A stretch of DNA of 38,531 nt from Gammaproteobacteria bacterium (GTDB lineage: Bacteria > Pseudomonadota > Gammaproteobacteria > UBA6429 > Thiohalophilaceae). The notes under the pieces are model-generated. The model did not search any database, was not told the DNA's origin, and saw only the letters and a program-made list of their open reading frames with translations. The DNA lies in NCBI GenBank assembly GCA_030594815.1, contig JAUVEN010000015.1, positions 1 through 38,531 on the forward strand. Direction: 5' to 3'. Every line of letters begins with the position of its first letter. The first letter of the stretch is position 1. Shown here in pieces: positions 25,900 to 34,957 of this stretch. The translations under genes and the position numbers were made by a program.

Positions 25900-25970
25900 A
25901 AAAATTATTTTCTTTGCGTACTTAGCGTTCTTTGCGCCTTTGCGTTGGTTCTTTTGATTTAATTCTTTTT

Positions 25971-25986
25971 TGGCACAACCCTTGCA
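25971..25986 (+). promoter_or_regulatory. Sigma-54 promoter of fliK
   Basis: TGGCAC, five bases (AACCC), then TTGCA is a full consensus sigma-54 site with exact spacing, the best in the window. The start point would be near 25997, 28 bases before the fliK ATG. It begins 22 bases after the repeat element, so any upstream enhancer must be inside or beyond that element. Confidence 0.88.
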
Positions 25987-26024
25987 AATTCCTTAGTTGG
26001 ATAGATTTAAAATGTGAGGACGCT

Positions 26025-27083
26025 ATGAGTGAGTCAATTCAAATTACGCCATCGGCCAGTGCTGGTGTGCAGCAATCAAAACTTTCATCTCTGGATTCGG
26101 CGAATAACCCTGAATCTACGGACGATTCAGCCGGTTTTACCGCTGTATTTGCCAGTTATGTTGAGTCTGAGACAGATGCTTCAGAACAACAAGTGGAGCA
26201 AAACCTTGCTGAATTATTAAACGAATTACTGCCGCAAGAAGCACTTGTCGATGGCAACGCTTTGCCGGAGCAAGATCAGGCTGCCATGTGGCAAGCATTA
26301 ATGCTGCTTCAACCTGCAGAAAATGCTATTACTAATTCTACTGCGAATTCTATGCAAAGCATGAATTTGTTAGATAGCCCGCGTAAACCGATGCTTAATT
26401 CACAGTTGCTGAATCAGAATTATTTTCAGAATGCTGGCCTGCAAAATAAAGAATTTACTAATACTCTTCCTCCGGGTTTGGCAACAAATAACATAAGTGC
26501 ACAACTTGCAGCCGCGCATTTTATGCCGGAAAAAAATGAATCCATTTTATTAAATATGAATGAGCAATTAATGCCTGTTCAGACATCAAACTCAACATTA
26601 TCTCCAGCATTAGCGGCGGTTGGTTTAGGAACAGCAACACAAGCAGCCGCCACACAAACCCAAATGGCACCGCTTAATCTGGGACAAAATGCCTGGGAAA
26701 CAAATTTAGGCTCACGCTTGCAAATGATGGTTGGACAAAATGTGCAAACGGCTGAGATTAGGTTAGATCCTCCCGAGTTAGGCGCGTTGGATATCAAAAT
26801 TAAAATCACTAATGATGTTGCCTCAGTAAATATAACCAGCCCGCATTCGCAAGTTCGTGAAGCATTGGAAACGGCAGTACCACGATTAAGGGAAATGTTT
26901 GCAGAGAGTGGAGTGTCGTTAGGGGACGTGAATGTAGGACAGGAATCATTGGCTCAACAACAAAACTCCTCTGAAGAAGAGGGCGGAAGTTTTGGACAAA
27001 TGGCTGATTCAGATTTTGTAGATGAGCCCGTTACGGTAACCAGAGAAATAGTAAGCGATAATCTACTTGATATGTATGCGTAG
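26025..27083 (+). CDS. fliK: Flagellar hook-length control protein FliK
   Basis: Secreted ruler that measures hook length and switches export to filament substrates. The reading frame is open from 25932, but that part contains the sigma-54 promoter; the ATG at 26025, with TGAGGA ahead, gives 352 residues. The N-terminal two thirds are low-complexity (Gln, Ala, Asn, Leu). The C-terminal switch domain is clear near residues 235-310: AEIRLDPPELGALDIKIKI, then VREALETAVPRLREMFAESG. It is transcribed alone, apart from fliJ. It is not followed by fliL or fliM as in many relatives. Confidence 0.92.
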   Translation: MSESIQITPSASAGVQQSKLSSLDSANNPESTDDSAGFTAVFASYVESETDASEQQVEQNLAELLNELLPQEALVDGNALPEQDQAAMWQALMLLQPAENAITNSTANSMQSMNLLDSPRKPMLNSQLLNQNYFQNAGLQNKEFTNTLPPGLATNNISAQLAAAHFMPEKNESILLNMNEQLMPVQTSNSTLSPALAAVGLGTATQAAATQTQMAPLNLGQNAWETNLGSRLQMMVGQNVQTAEIRLDPPELGALDIKIKITNDVASVNITSPHSQVREALETAVPRLREMFAESGVSLGDVNVGQESLAQQQNSSEEEGGSFGQMADSDFVDEPVTVTREIVSDNLLDMYA

Positions 27084-27135
27084 AAAAATATAACGGTAAA
27101 TACTGAGAGTTATTTTGCTAAAAAAGCTAAATAAC

Positions 27136-27162
27136 TAAAGCTTTTAAACGTTTGGACGATGT
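27136..27162 (+). promoter_or_regulatory. Candidate FliA (sigma-28) promoter of the che operon
   Basis: TAAA (27136-27139), exactly 15 bases, then GACGATGT (27155-27162) fits TAAA-N15-GCCGATAA with a full -35 core and 5 of 8 bases in the -10. It lies about 120 bases before cheY, in a 201-base gap without other signals. The -10 begins GACG, as in the fliC and aer candidates. Confidence 0.45.
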
Positions 27163-27284
27163 ATGAACTAGATGAAATTAAAGTTCGTTAAAGTAGGATT
27201 GTGGTGATTTTTTAATCGATTCTTATCTTACTGAAAGCTTAACTTTAAGTTTGAAAATATAAAATGCATTCGGAGAATATTTAA

Positions 27285-27647
27285 ATGGCGAAGATATTAG
27301 CAGTAGATGATTCTGCATCAATGAGACAAATGGTTTCTTTCACATTAAAAGGTGCAGGATACGAAGTTGTTGAGGCGGTAGATGGTGTTGACGCATTAGC
27401 AAAAGCTAAAGGGGTTAAATTAGATTTAGTTATATCTGATGTGAATATGCCCAATATGGATGGCATCACTCTAATAAAAGAACTCAGAGCGATAGCTGAC
27501 TTTAAATTTATTCCCATGTTGATGTTAACAACAGAAAGCACAGGTGAAAAAAAGCAGGAAGGTAAAGCGGCCGGTGCCACAGGCTGGATTGTTAAACCTT
27601 TCAACCCGGATCAATTATTAGCAACCGTTAAAAAAGTTCTTGGTTAA
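27285..27647 (+). CDS. cheY: Chemotaxis response regulator CheY
   Basis: Single-domain response regulator that carries the CheA signal to the flagellar switch. The 120 residues have the acidic pair Asp8-Asp9, phospho-acceptor Asp52 (VISDVNMPNMDG), Thr82 and Lys104 (VKPF), all in standard places. It opens the che operon, 15 bases before cheA. No cheZ follows, unlike the cheYZAB order in Pseudomonas and enterics, so dephosphorylation must come from another protein or from fast self-hydrolysis. A dedicated adaptor role in the CheA complex cannot be excluded. Confidence 0.95.
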   Translation: MAKILAVDDSASMRQMVSFTLKGAGYEVVEAVDGVDALAKAKGVKLDLVISDVNMPNMDGITLIKELRAIADFKFIPMLMLTTESTGEKKQEGKAAGATGWIVKPFNPDQLLATVKKVLG

Positions 27648-27662
27648 AAAGCAGGTAGAATT

Positions 27663-29696
27663 ATGTCAATTGATATGAGCCAATTCCTCGAAACCTTCTA
27701 TGAGGAAAGCTTTGAAGGTCTGGAGATAATGGAAACGGAACTGCTTGCCCTTGATGTCGGTGAAGCGGATAACGAAACCATTAACACCATTTTTCGTGCA
27801 GCCCATTCTATAAAAGGCGGAAGTGGTACTTTTGGTTTGAACGCGGTTGCTGAATTTACTCATGTCATGGAAACCTTATTAGATGAAATGCGTGATGGCA
27901 AACGTCAGGTAACTGAAGAAGCGGTCAATTTATTACTTACAACCGTAGATGTTTTACGTGAAATGTTGACAGCATTACGTGAAAACACAGAGCTGGATAG
28001 TGAGCGTATTAAAGTTACTCACGATGAATTAGAGTCATTACTTGGTTCATCTTCATCTTCTTCAACCGTCCAGCAAGATGCTGAAACCTCAAAAGATATT
28101 TCTGCAGGAGTACAAGGTTGGCATATTAGTTTTCATCCTCATGTAAATCTATTCAAGACAAGTAATGATCCAGTTCGAATTCTCCGTGAACTTGAATCTC
28201 TGGGTGAGCTCGAAGTTAAAATGGATTCCTCTGCGCTGCCAGAATTCAATAACCTTGATCCAGAAGAAAGTTTTCTTGGCTGGGAGCTTGATTTAAAAGG
28301 TGAGGCAACACGTGAAGCTATCGATGAAGTTTTTGCATGGGTAGAAGATGAATGTGATCTCACTATTACCGAGATTAAATCGACAGAAGAAGTGATGCAG
28401 ACAGTTTCTGAGCCAGAAGAAAGACGACAGGGAGATCGTCGTGCAACAGATAAAAGTCGTCGCCAGGGTAATCGACGTCAAACAAAATCAGCAGGTGAAA
28501 CAACGTCTATTCGGGTTGGTATCGATAAAGTTGATTCGGTAATTAATCTGGTAGGCGAGCTCGTTATTACTCAGTCCATGTTAAGTACGCTGGGTGAAAA
28601 TTTTGATATGAGTAAGGTCAACAGTCTTATTCAGGGTATGGAACAACTTGAATTAAATACGCGTCAATTACAAGAAGAAGTTATGCGCATGCGCATGATG
28701 CCAATTAATTTTGCTTTTCAGCGTTTCCCTCGTCTTGTACATGACATGAGCCAGAAAATGGGTAAGAACATTGAATTAAAAATGACAGGTGAACAAACAG
28801 AACTCGATAAAACAGTAATGGAAAAAATTGGTGACCCGCTGGTGCATTTAGTTCGCAACAGTCTGGATCATGGTATTGAGTCACCTGAAAAACGTAAAGA
28901 AGTCGGTAAGCCAGAAATGGCAACACTAGGACTGAATGCCTATCATCAAGGCGGCAACATTGTTATTGAAGTTATTGATGATGGTGCCGGTTTGAACGAA
29001 GAAAAAGTATTGGCAAAAGCAATAGAGCAAGGCTTAGTTCCACCTGATGCTGATCTTGAACCAGCAAGAATCCATGAGCTGATTTTATTACCAGGATTTT
29101 CCACTGCTGACACAGTAACCGATGTATCGGGTCGCGGTGTTGGTATGGATGTAGTCGTGCGTAATATCAGAAGTTTGGGCGGTTCGTTAGAAGTTTGGTC
29201 TAAACCTGGGGAAGGCAGTAAATTTACTATTCGCCTTCCGTTAACGTTAGCTATTCTGGATGGTCAAACAGTATCAGTGGGTGATGAAGATTATATTATT
29301 CCGCTTATTTCCATTATTGAATCAATACAACTTAAACCCGAAATGTTGAATGTTGTTATTGGTAAGGGTGAAACATTTAAATTACGTAATGAACACCTTC
29401 CTATTATTCGTTTACATAATGTATTTGGCGGAAATCCTCGTACAACAGATTTGGTTGAAGGATTGCTTGTTGTTGTTGAATCTGATGGACGAAAAATAGG
29501 GTTGTTTGTTGACGAATTAAAAGGTCAGCAACAAGTTGTTATTAAATCTCTCGAAGTAAATTACAAAAGAATTGTAGGTATATCAGGCGCCACCATTCTT
29601 GGTGATGGTTCAGTTGCGCTTATTGTGGATATACCTGGGTTGATTAGCTTATCAAATAAAGAGCCAGCAACTAGCCAGCTTAAAAAGAGCGCATAA
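27663..29696 (+). CDS. cheA: Chemotaxis histidine kinase CheA
   Basis: Kinase at the core of the receptor array. The 677 residues show P1 (HPt) with His48 (FRAAHSIKGGSGTFG), a P2-like domain at about 139-243 (GWHISFHPHVNLFKTSNDP), a basic Arg/Gln-rich linker (about 250-275), P3 dimerisation from about 279 (RVGIDKVDSVINLVGELVIT), P4 ATPase with N box HLVRNSLDHGIE near 394, GAGLN and SGRGVGMDV near 489, and a CheW-like P5 from about 530. All catalytic motifs are intact. It lies between cheY and cheW, 9 bases before cheW. Confidence 0.97.
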   Translation: MSIDMSQFLETFYEESFEGLEIMETELLALDVGEADNETINTIFRAAHSIKGGSGTFGLNAVAEFTHVMETLLDEMRDGKRQVTEEAVNLLLTTVDVLREMLTALRENTELDSERIKVTHDELESLLGSSSSSSTVQQDAETSKDISAGVQGWHISFHPHVNLFKTSNDPVRILRELESLGELEVKMDSSALPEFNNLDPEESFLGWELDLKGEATREAIDEVFAWVEDECDLTITEIKSTEEVMQTVSEPEERRQGDRRATDKSRRQGNRRQTKSAGETTSIRVGIDKVDSVINLVGELVITQSMLSTLGENFDMSKVNSLIQGMEQLELNTRQLQEEVMRMRMMPINFAFQRFPRLVHDMSQKMGKNIELKMTGEQTELDKTVMEKIGDPLVHLVRNSLDHGIESPEKRKEVGKPEMATLGLNAYHQGGNIVIEVIDDGAGLNEEKVLAKAIEQGLVPPDADLEPARIHELILLPGFSTADTVTDVSGRGVGMDVVVRNIRSLGGSLEVWSKPGEGSKFTIRLPLTLAILDGQTVSVGDEDYIIPLISIIESIQLKPEMLNVVIGKGETFKLRNEHLPIIRLHNVFGGNPRTTDLVEGLLVVVESDGRKIGLFVDELKGQQQVVIKSLEVNYKRIVGISGATILGDGSVALIVDIPGLISLSNKEPATSQLKKSA

Positions 29697-29705
29697 AAAA
29701 ATATT

Positions 29706-30275
29706 ATGACAACAAATATTGCAACAGCACAGAGTACAAATGATATGAGTGACGCGACAGATGGAGTAAAACTAGAAGGCGAGGGCACACAGTTTCTTAC
29801 CTTTATATTAGACAATGAAGCGTATGGAGTAGAAATTTTACGTGTTCAGGAAATTAAAGGTTGGACCCCCGTTACTCGTATTCCAAATACACCTGAGTAT
29901 ATGCAAGGCGTGTTGAATTTACGTGGCACGATTGTACCGATTGTAGATATGCGCATGCGTTTTAATTTAGAGCGAATTGAATACACCCCTATTACTGTCA
30001 TCATTGTGTTATCCGTAAAAAGTGAAACTGGTGAACGTGTTATAGGACTGGTCGTCGATAGTGTATCTGATGTTATTGATGTTAGTGCGAAAGACATCAA
30101 AGCAACTCCAGATTTTGGTACAACACTTAATACAGAATTTATAAATGGTCTCGCCACCAGTGCAGAACATATGGTGATGTTACTGGATGTTGATAAATTA
30201 TTATCTGTTGATGAAATGACGGCATTGGCACAGATAAGTGATGCAAACTCAGATGTCAGCATTGATGAAGATTAA
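29706..30275 (+). CDS. cheW: Chemotaxis adaptor CheW
   Basis: Scaffold that bridges receptors and CheA P5 in the array. The 189-residue product has a longer polar N-terminus (about 25 residues) before the CheW fold: TFILDNEAYGVEILRVQEIK, then VLNLRGTIVPIVDMRMRF with the conserved Asn-Leu-Arg-Gly, and GLVVDSVSDVIDV. An acidic C-terminal tail follows. It starts 9 bases after cheA with no clear ribosome site, so it is probably coupled. The next gene is a chemoreceptor. Confidence 0.96.
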   Translation: MTTNIATAQSTNDMSDATDGVKLEGEGTQFLTFILDNEAYGVEILRVQEIKGWTPVTRIPNTPEYMQGVLNLRGTIVPIVDMRMRFNLERIEYTPITVIIVLSVKSETGERVIGLVVDSVSDVIDVSAKDIKATPDFGTTLNTEFINGLATSAEHMVMLLDVDKLLSVDEMTALAQISDANSDVSIDED

Positions 30276-30350
30276 AACAGATTTTAGAACAATTAATTAA
30301 TAAAACTAGAGCCTGATTTTATTTAAGGCATAAGGTAAAGGAGATTCAAA

Positions 30351-32444
30351 ATGAAGTGGTTAACTGATTTAGGAATAGGTAAAAAAATTGCGGGGGGCTT
30401 CGGCTTTATGGCTTTGCTTATGGCCATTACTGTGATCATTTCATTCAGCCGGGTTGAATCAAACTTAGTTATTAATACTCGTGTATTTGAATTACGTACT
30501 CCGACAGTACTGGCTTCTAACCATATGTTAAACGGCATTAATCATTCGTTAGCGGCATTACGTGGTTATATGATTCTTGAGGCCGATAAATTTAAAGTAG
30601 GGAGAGCTAAAGCCTGGGAACAAATTGATGATGCTTATGCCAGGATGACGAAATATTCAGCCAACTGGACAAACCCTGCCAATGTTGAAAAGTTAAAAGC
30701 AATGGGTGATGTATTAAAAGAATTTAAAGTGGCGCAACAGGAAATAGAAGATATTAGTAGCACAATTGATAATACACCAGCAACTAAAATTTTAGTAACA
30801 GAAGCAGCGCCACGTGCCGCTATCATGGTAGTTGAGATCACCAATATCATTAATATGGAAGCCAAACTACCCGCCACAAAAGAACGCAAAGCATTATTAG
30901 GTATGATGGCTGATGTTCGCGGTACAACCGGATTGTCATTAGCAAATATACGCGCCTTCCTTTTAACTGGTGATCAGAAGTTCAGTAAAACGTTTGATAA
31001 ATTCTGGGCGAAAAATGTTAAGCGTTTTGCGGATTTAACAAGAAATTCACACCTGCTTTCTCCTGCACAGAAAAGATCATTTGAAAAGTTCTCTGCAGCC
31101 CGTGCTGAGTTCAAAGACCTGCCACCGAAGATGTTTGAAATCCGTGGTGGTAAAGAATGGAATATGGCTAATCTCTGGTTAGGTACAAAAGCGGCACCAC
31201 GTGCAGGTAAACTTGTTAAAAGCCTGACTGCTATGATTAAAAATCAGCAAGGTTTAGCAGATAAGGATGTTGCCCTGGCAAAAGCTTCTGGACATGATTT
31301 GGAAATTTTTATGATTGTACTCGGTATTATTTCAGTGATCATTGCTATCGTAGTGGCTTACTTCATTGTCAATATGATTACCAAACCTGTAACGCGTGCG
31401 GTTGAAGGTATCAGAACGATTGCATCAGGTGATCTTACTCAACGTTGGGAAGTTAACTCAAAAGATGAGTTGGGTAATATGTTAAGTGATATGAATGCTA
31501 TGGCAGATGCCTTGACTGCGGTGGTAACCGATGTACGTGATGGTTCAAACAGTATTGGTTTATCTGCCAATGAAATAGCAAAAGGTAATCTGGATCTCAG
31601 CCAACGTACAGAAGAAGCCGCTTCTTCTTTAGAAGAAACTGCTTCCAGCATGGAAGAAATGACCTCAACCGTAAAACAAAATGCTGATAATACTCGCCAG
31701 GCAAATCAACTTGCTATGAGTACGCGAGAGCAAGCTGAAAAAGGCGGTGAAGTACTGGCAAACGCGGTTGATGCGATGAGTGCCATTACGGATAGTAGTA
31801 AAAAAATTGCAGACATTATAGGTGTCATTGATGAGATTGCCTTCCAGACTAATTTACTGGCGTTGAATGCAGCAGTAGAAGCCGCACGTGCAGGCGAACA
31901 AGGTCGTGGTTTTGCCGTAGTGGCAAGTGAAGTGCGTACACTAGCAGGTCGAAGTGCAGATGCCGCTAAAGAAATTAAAGGTTTAATAAACGACAGTGTT
32001 GAAAAAGTTGAACAGGGTAGTGAACTTGTTGATGCATCAGGTAAAACATTAGAAGAAATTGTTACCGGTGTTAAAAAAGTTACCGACATTATCGCTGAAA
32101 TTGCCGCTTCAAGTCAGGAACAAGCAAACGGTATCGAACAAGTGAACAGTGCCGTGATGCAAATGGACGAAATGACGCAACAAAATGCTGCGTTGGTTGA
32201 ACAAGCAACAGCTGCGAGTCGTTCTATGGAAGAGCAGTCACAAGTGTTAAATAAACGAATGGAATTCTTTACCGTTGATGGTTCAGGTCATCGTAGCCAG
32301 GCTACAAAACCTGTTGCTAAACAGGAACCGGTTGATATTAACGTGGAGAGAGAATCTCGTAAATCAGCAACTATAAAGAAACAGATACAACCAGCTCGTG
32401 CGGTGAGTACAGGGACAGATGATTCAGAGTGGGATGAGTTTTAG
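30351..32444 (+). CDS. Methyl-accepting chemoreceptor with helical bimodular (HBM-like) sensor
   Basis: Transmembrane receptor of 697 residues. TM1 is about 15-33 and TM2 about 318-341, enclosing a large periplasmic all-helical domain. Two related motifs, [20 protein letters not shown] (about 67-86) and [17 protein letters not shown] (about 200-216), suggest two stacked helical bundles as in HBM sensors such as McpS; the ligand is unknown. A HAMP domain and a methylation/signalling hairpin follow ([20 protein letters not shown]). The protein ends in EWDEF, which fits the C-terminal CheR/CheB-docking pentapeptide pattern (as NWETF). Its signalling half is almost the same as that of the next receptor. 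Confidence 0.9.
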   Translation: MKWLTDLGIGKKIAGGFGFMALLMAITVIISFSRVESNLVINTRVFELRTPTVLASNHMLNGINHSLAALRGYMILEADKFKVGRAKAWEQIDDAYARMTKYSANWTNPANVEKLKAMGDVLKEFKVAQQEIEDISSTIDNTPATKILVTEAAPRAAIMVVEITNIINMEAKLPATKERKALLGMMADVRGTTGLSLANIRAFLLTGDQKFSKTFDKFWAKNVKRFADLTRNSHLLSPAQKRSFEKFSAARAEFKDLPPKMFEIRGGKEWNMANLWLGTKAAPRAGKLVKSLTAMIKNQQGLADKDVALAKASGHDLEIFMIVLGIISVIIAIVVAYFIVNMITKPVTRAVEGIRTIASGDLTQRWEVNSKDELGNMLSDMNAMADALTAVVTDVRDGSNSIGLSANEIAKGNLDLSQRTEEAASSLEETASSMEEMTSTVKQNADNTRQANQLAMSTREQAEKGGEVLANAVDAMSAITDSSKKIADIIGVIDEIAFQTNLLALNAAVEAARAGEQGRGFAVVASEVRTLAGRSADAAKEIKGLINDSVEKVEQGSELVDASGKTLEEIVTGVKKVTDIIAEIAASSQEQANGIEQVNSAVMQMDEMTQQNAALVEQATAASRSMEEQSQVLNKRMEFFTVDGSGHRSQATKPVAKQEPVDINVERESRKSATIKKQIQPARAVSTGTDDSEWDEF
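31593..32209 (+). repeat. Duplicated receptor signalling module, copy 1
   Basis: This part of the first receptor matches 33472-34085 of the second with high identity at protein and DNA level, including synonymous positions. One identical run of 56 bases is at 31821-31876 and 33699-33754. This points to recent duplication or gene conversion. Confidence 0.8.
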
Positions 32445-32527
32445 GAATGGAAATTCAGGACTCTTTTAAATTATGCCATTAGTTAATGAACAACTTACGG
32501 CTTTTTATTTTAAACCTGGCAACGTAC

Positions 32528-32553
32528 TAAAGTAATATTTTTAAAGACGACAA
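32528..32553 (+). promoter_or_regulatory. Possible FliA promoter ahead of the Aer-like receptor
   Basis: TAAA (32528-32531), 14 bases, then GACGACAA (32546-32553). The -10 matches GCCGATAA at 6 of 8 positions, but the spacer is one base short of the usual 15. It lies in the 192-base gap between the two receptor genes. Confidence 0.35.
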
Positions 32554-32636
32554 TGTAATTAAGAATCTAATTTTGTACAAATATACAATATTTTAAAAGA
32601 TAACTACTGTTAGAAAAGATTAAGAGGTAGGCCTGC

Positions 32637-34166
32637 ATGAGAATTAATAAACCTATTACACCAAATGAAGTTCATTTCGGAGCAGATACCGAAATAACAT
32701 CAACCACTAATCTAAAAGGTATTATTGATACTGCCAATGAAGATTTTATTAATATTAGTGGTTTTGAGTGGGAAGAAATAGAAGGTAAAAATCATAATCT
32801 GGTGAGACATCCTGATATGCCAGCTGAAGCCTTTGCTGACCTCTGGAATCATAATAAGGCAAATAAGCCCTGGATGGGTTTAGTTAAAAACCGTTGTAGA
32901 AATGGTGACTTCTATTGGGTTGATGCTTATGTAAGTCCTCAGTACATAGATGGACAAGTTACGGGCTACCAATCTGTTCGCGCTAAACCAAAACAAGAGT
33001 GGGTTGAACGAGCCTCAAAATTTTACGCAAAAATTATGTCGGGTAAGTCGGAAGATGACAAGCGTCGTTCAAAATTAGATGAGGTTAATTTAGGTCGTTT
33101 TCAAGTTGGTATAAAAACTAAATTAAATTTCGCTTTTGTTTCTGTTCTGGTTCCATTACTCGCTGTTATTGGCATATTTAGCAATATTGATTTGATATTG
33201 TTAACGGGCAGTGGTGTGGTGGCAGTGGTTGCCGCAAATATAGCTATTGCTTATACCCTGCGTCACTTAATTAGATTGAGTGACGCAACAAAATCTATCG
33301 CAAATAATCCATTAGCTCAGTATCTTTATACGGGTACTAATGATGAGGTTGGACAACTAGCCTATGCTTGTCAGTTTGCTCAAGCAAAGTTACGTACCGC
33401 AATCGGCCAGGTTAAACAATCGTCAGAAGTCCTTGAGCGTACTTCATCTGAAATTGAGAGTGGTAATATACAATTATCTCAACGAACAGAAGAAGCCGCT
33501 TCTTCTTTAGAAGAAACTGCATCCAGCATGGAGGAAATGACCTCAACTGTAAAACAAAATGCAGATAATACGCGTCAGGCAAATCAACTTGCTATCAATA
33601 CACGAGAGCAAGCAGAAAAAGGTGGCGAAGTACTGGCTAAAGCGGTTGATGCGATGGGTGCAATTACAGCCAGTAGTAAAAAAATTGCTGACATCATCGG
33701 TGTCATTGATGAGATTGCCTTCCAGACTAATTTACTGGCGTTGAATGCAGCAGTGGAAGCAGCACGTGCCGGTGAACAAGGTCGAGGTTTTGCCGTAGTG
33801 GCAAGTGAAGTACGTACACTTGCAGGCCGAAGTGCAGATGCGGCTAAGGAAATTAAAGGTTTAATTAATGATAGCGTTGAGAAAGTTGATTTGGGTAGTC
33901 AACTGGTGAGTGAGTCTGGCCATACGTTAGAAGAAATTGTTACAGGTGTTAAAAAAGTCACCGATATTATTGCTGAAATTGCTGCTTCAAGTCAGGAGCA
34001 AGCAAATGGTATTGAACAAGTGAACAGTGCAGTAATGCAAATGGATGAAATGACTCAGCAGAATGCAGCATTAGTTGAAGAAGCTGCTGCAGCAAGCTCG
34101 GAAATGACAGGTAAGGTTAAGTTATTGTCGGGTTTAGCTATGCAATTCAAGTTAGAAGATAACTAG
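32637..34166 (+). CDS. aer: Aer-like PAS energy/redox chemoreceptor
   Basis: Receptor of 509 residues with a cytosolic N-terminal PAS domain (about 1-125) like that of E. coli Aer. The stretch [17 protein letters not shown] is nearly the same as in Aer, and the FAD-pocket residues Arg57, His58, Asp60 and Trp70 fall at the same numbers as I recall them for Aer. Two close hydrophobic segments (about 162-205) with a short turn make a membrane hairpin with no real periplasmic domain. A HAMP-like part and the signalling hairpin follow. It lacks a C-terminal pentapeptide. The likely signal is redox or oxygen status through FAD. AGAGGT precedes the ATG. Confidence 0.9.
   Translation: MRINKPITPNEVHFGADTEITSTTNLKGIIDTANEDFINISGFEWEEIEGKNHNLVRHPDMPAEAFADLWNHNKANKPWMGLVKNRCRNGDFYWVDAYVSPQYIDGQVTGYQSVRAKPKQEWVERASKFYAKIMSGKSEDDKRRSKLDEVNLGRFQVGIKTKLNFAFVSVLVPLLAVIGIFSNIDLILLTGSGVVAVVAANIAIAYTLRHLIRLSDATKSIANNPLAQYLYTGTNDEVGQLAYACQFAQAKLRTAIGQVKQSSEVLERTSSEIESGNIQLSQRTEEAASSLEETASSMEEMTSTVKQNADNTRQANQLAINTREQAEKGGEVLAKAVDAMGAITASSKKIADIIGVIDEIAFQTNLLALNAAVEAARAGEQGRGFAVVASEVRTLAGRSADAAKEIKGLINDSVEKVDLGSQLVSESGHTLEEIVTGVKKVTDIIAEIAASSQEQANGIEQVNSAVMQMDEMTQQNAALVEEAAAASSEMTGKVKLLSGLAMQFKLEDN
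33472..34085 (+). repeat. Duplicated receptor signalling module, copy 2
   Basis: Counterpart of 31593-32209. The two differ mainly at the N- and C-terminal edges, where the first gene extends to the EWDEF tail and this one ends soon after the hairpin. Confidence 0.8.
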
Positions 34167-34204
34167 AATAGTTTATATATATTAAATTATGGAGATAAAA
34201 GGCA

Positions 34205-34957
34205 ATGCGTCTTTTTGCAGTAATTAATCAGAAAGGCGGGGTAGGGAAAACAACAACTGTAGCTAATCTTGCTTATGCATTAGCAGAGCGAGGTAAACAG
34301 GTTACGGTGATTGATCTTGATCCACAAGGTTCATTGTCGGCTAGTTTAGGAATTGATACACGTAATGTTTCAGGTATTGATGATGTTTTAATTAATGAAG
34401 CTGAAATTTCTGATGTGTTAGTGATGGCACGTGAAAATCTTTACCTGGTTCCTGCGGGTAAAAACTTAAGACAGTTAGAACAACATAGTGATGGTTCAGC
34501 AGCACAAGCTAAAAATTTAAAAGCTGCACTTAAAAACTTGGATGACCAGGATTTTATTTTTATTGATTGTCCTCCGGCATCAGGTTTTCTTGTTATTAGC
34601 GCATTGTTTGCAGTTGAAGAAATTCTTATACCTGTTGCCAGCGAATATTTATCACTACATGGCTTATCTCATTTAATGGGTACGCTTAATATGTTTGAAA
34701 AGTCACTAGGGAAAACGTTTAAGCAATGGGTAGTGATAACGCGTTTCCATCAAAGGCGTAAATTAGCCCGGGATGTATTTAATTCATTAGTAGAACATTT
34801 CCCAAAGCAGGTATTGAAGACACCCATTCGAGAGACTTCGGCACTCGCTGAAAGCCCCAGTTTTGGTAAAACAGTTTTTGAATATCGTGGTAGTAGTAAT
34901 GGTGCAGAGGACTATTTTTCTCTTGCTACAGATTTATTAAAAGGAAGGACCTTGTAA
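34205..34957 (+). CDS. ParA-like ATPase of the chemotaxis operon
   Basis: A 250-residue ParA/MinD-type ATPase. It has the deviant Walker A KGGVGKTT (about 10-17) with its signature lysine, Walker A' VIDLDPQGSLSASLG and Walker B FIDCPPASG. There is no N-terminal DNA-binding domain, so it is the small ParA type. Located between receptor and cheR genes, it resembles ParC of Vibrio and PpfA of Rhodobacter, which place chemosensory arrays at the pole or along the nucleoid. Its stop overlaps the start of the next gene (TAATG), so the two are translationally coupled. No parB or parP is in the window. GGAG lies ahead of the ATG. A plasmid or chromosome partition role is unlikely here. Confidence 0.88.
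   Translation: MRLFAVINQKGGVGKTTTVANLAYALAERGKQVTVIDLDPQGSLSASLGIDTRNVSGIDDVLINEAEISDVLVMARENLYLVPAGKNLRQLEQHSDGSAAQAKNLKAALKNLDDQDFIFIDCPPASGFLVISALFAVEEILIPVASEYLSLHGLSHLMGTLNMFEKSLGKTFKQWVVITRFHQRRKLARDVFNSLVEHFPKQVLKTPIRETSALAESPSFGKTVFEYRGSSNGAEDYFSLATDLLKGRTL

Larger units (their letters stand above)
25667..25948. repeat. Terminal-inverted-repeat element, copy 2 (fliJ-fliK gap)
   Basis: The ends are perfect 19-base inverted repeats, CCAACGCAAAGGCGCAAAG at 25667-25685 and its complement at 25930-25948. The similarity continues outward (TCAAAAGA on the left, its near complement TCTTTTGA on the right) and inward with GCAAAG/GCAGAG units. The interior holds three GTAGGTC-type palindromic units. 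There is no coding region. It looks like a MITE-like element with REP-like units nested inside; a transposase source is not in the window. It is related to copy 1 at 4820-5041. Confidence 0.75.

Noticed and set aside
25932-26024. Upstream extension of fliK (31 extra codons)
   Set aside because: It contains the repeat end and a consensus sigma-54 promoter, and a good ribosome site precedes the ATG at 26025.
29846-30262. 138-codon minus-strand open frame in cheW
   Set aside because: Shadow of cheW in the opposite strand, without protein-family features.
34205-34957. FleN/FlhG flagellar-number ATPase
   Set aside because: The gene is next to receptor and STAS genes, not flhF; the protein is the small ParA type with KGGVGKTT at the very start and lacks the extended N-terminus expected for FleN, so a chemotaxis ParA is more likely.
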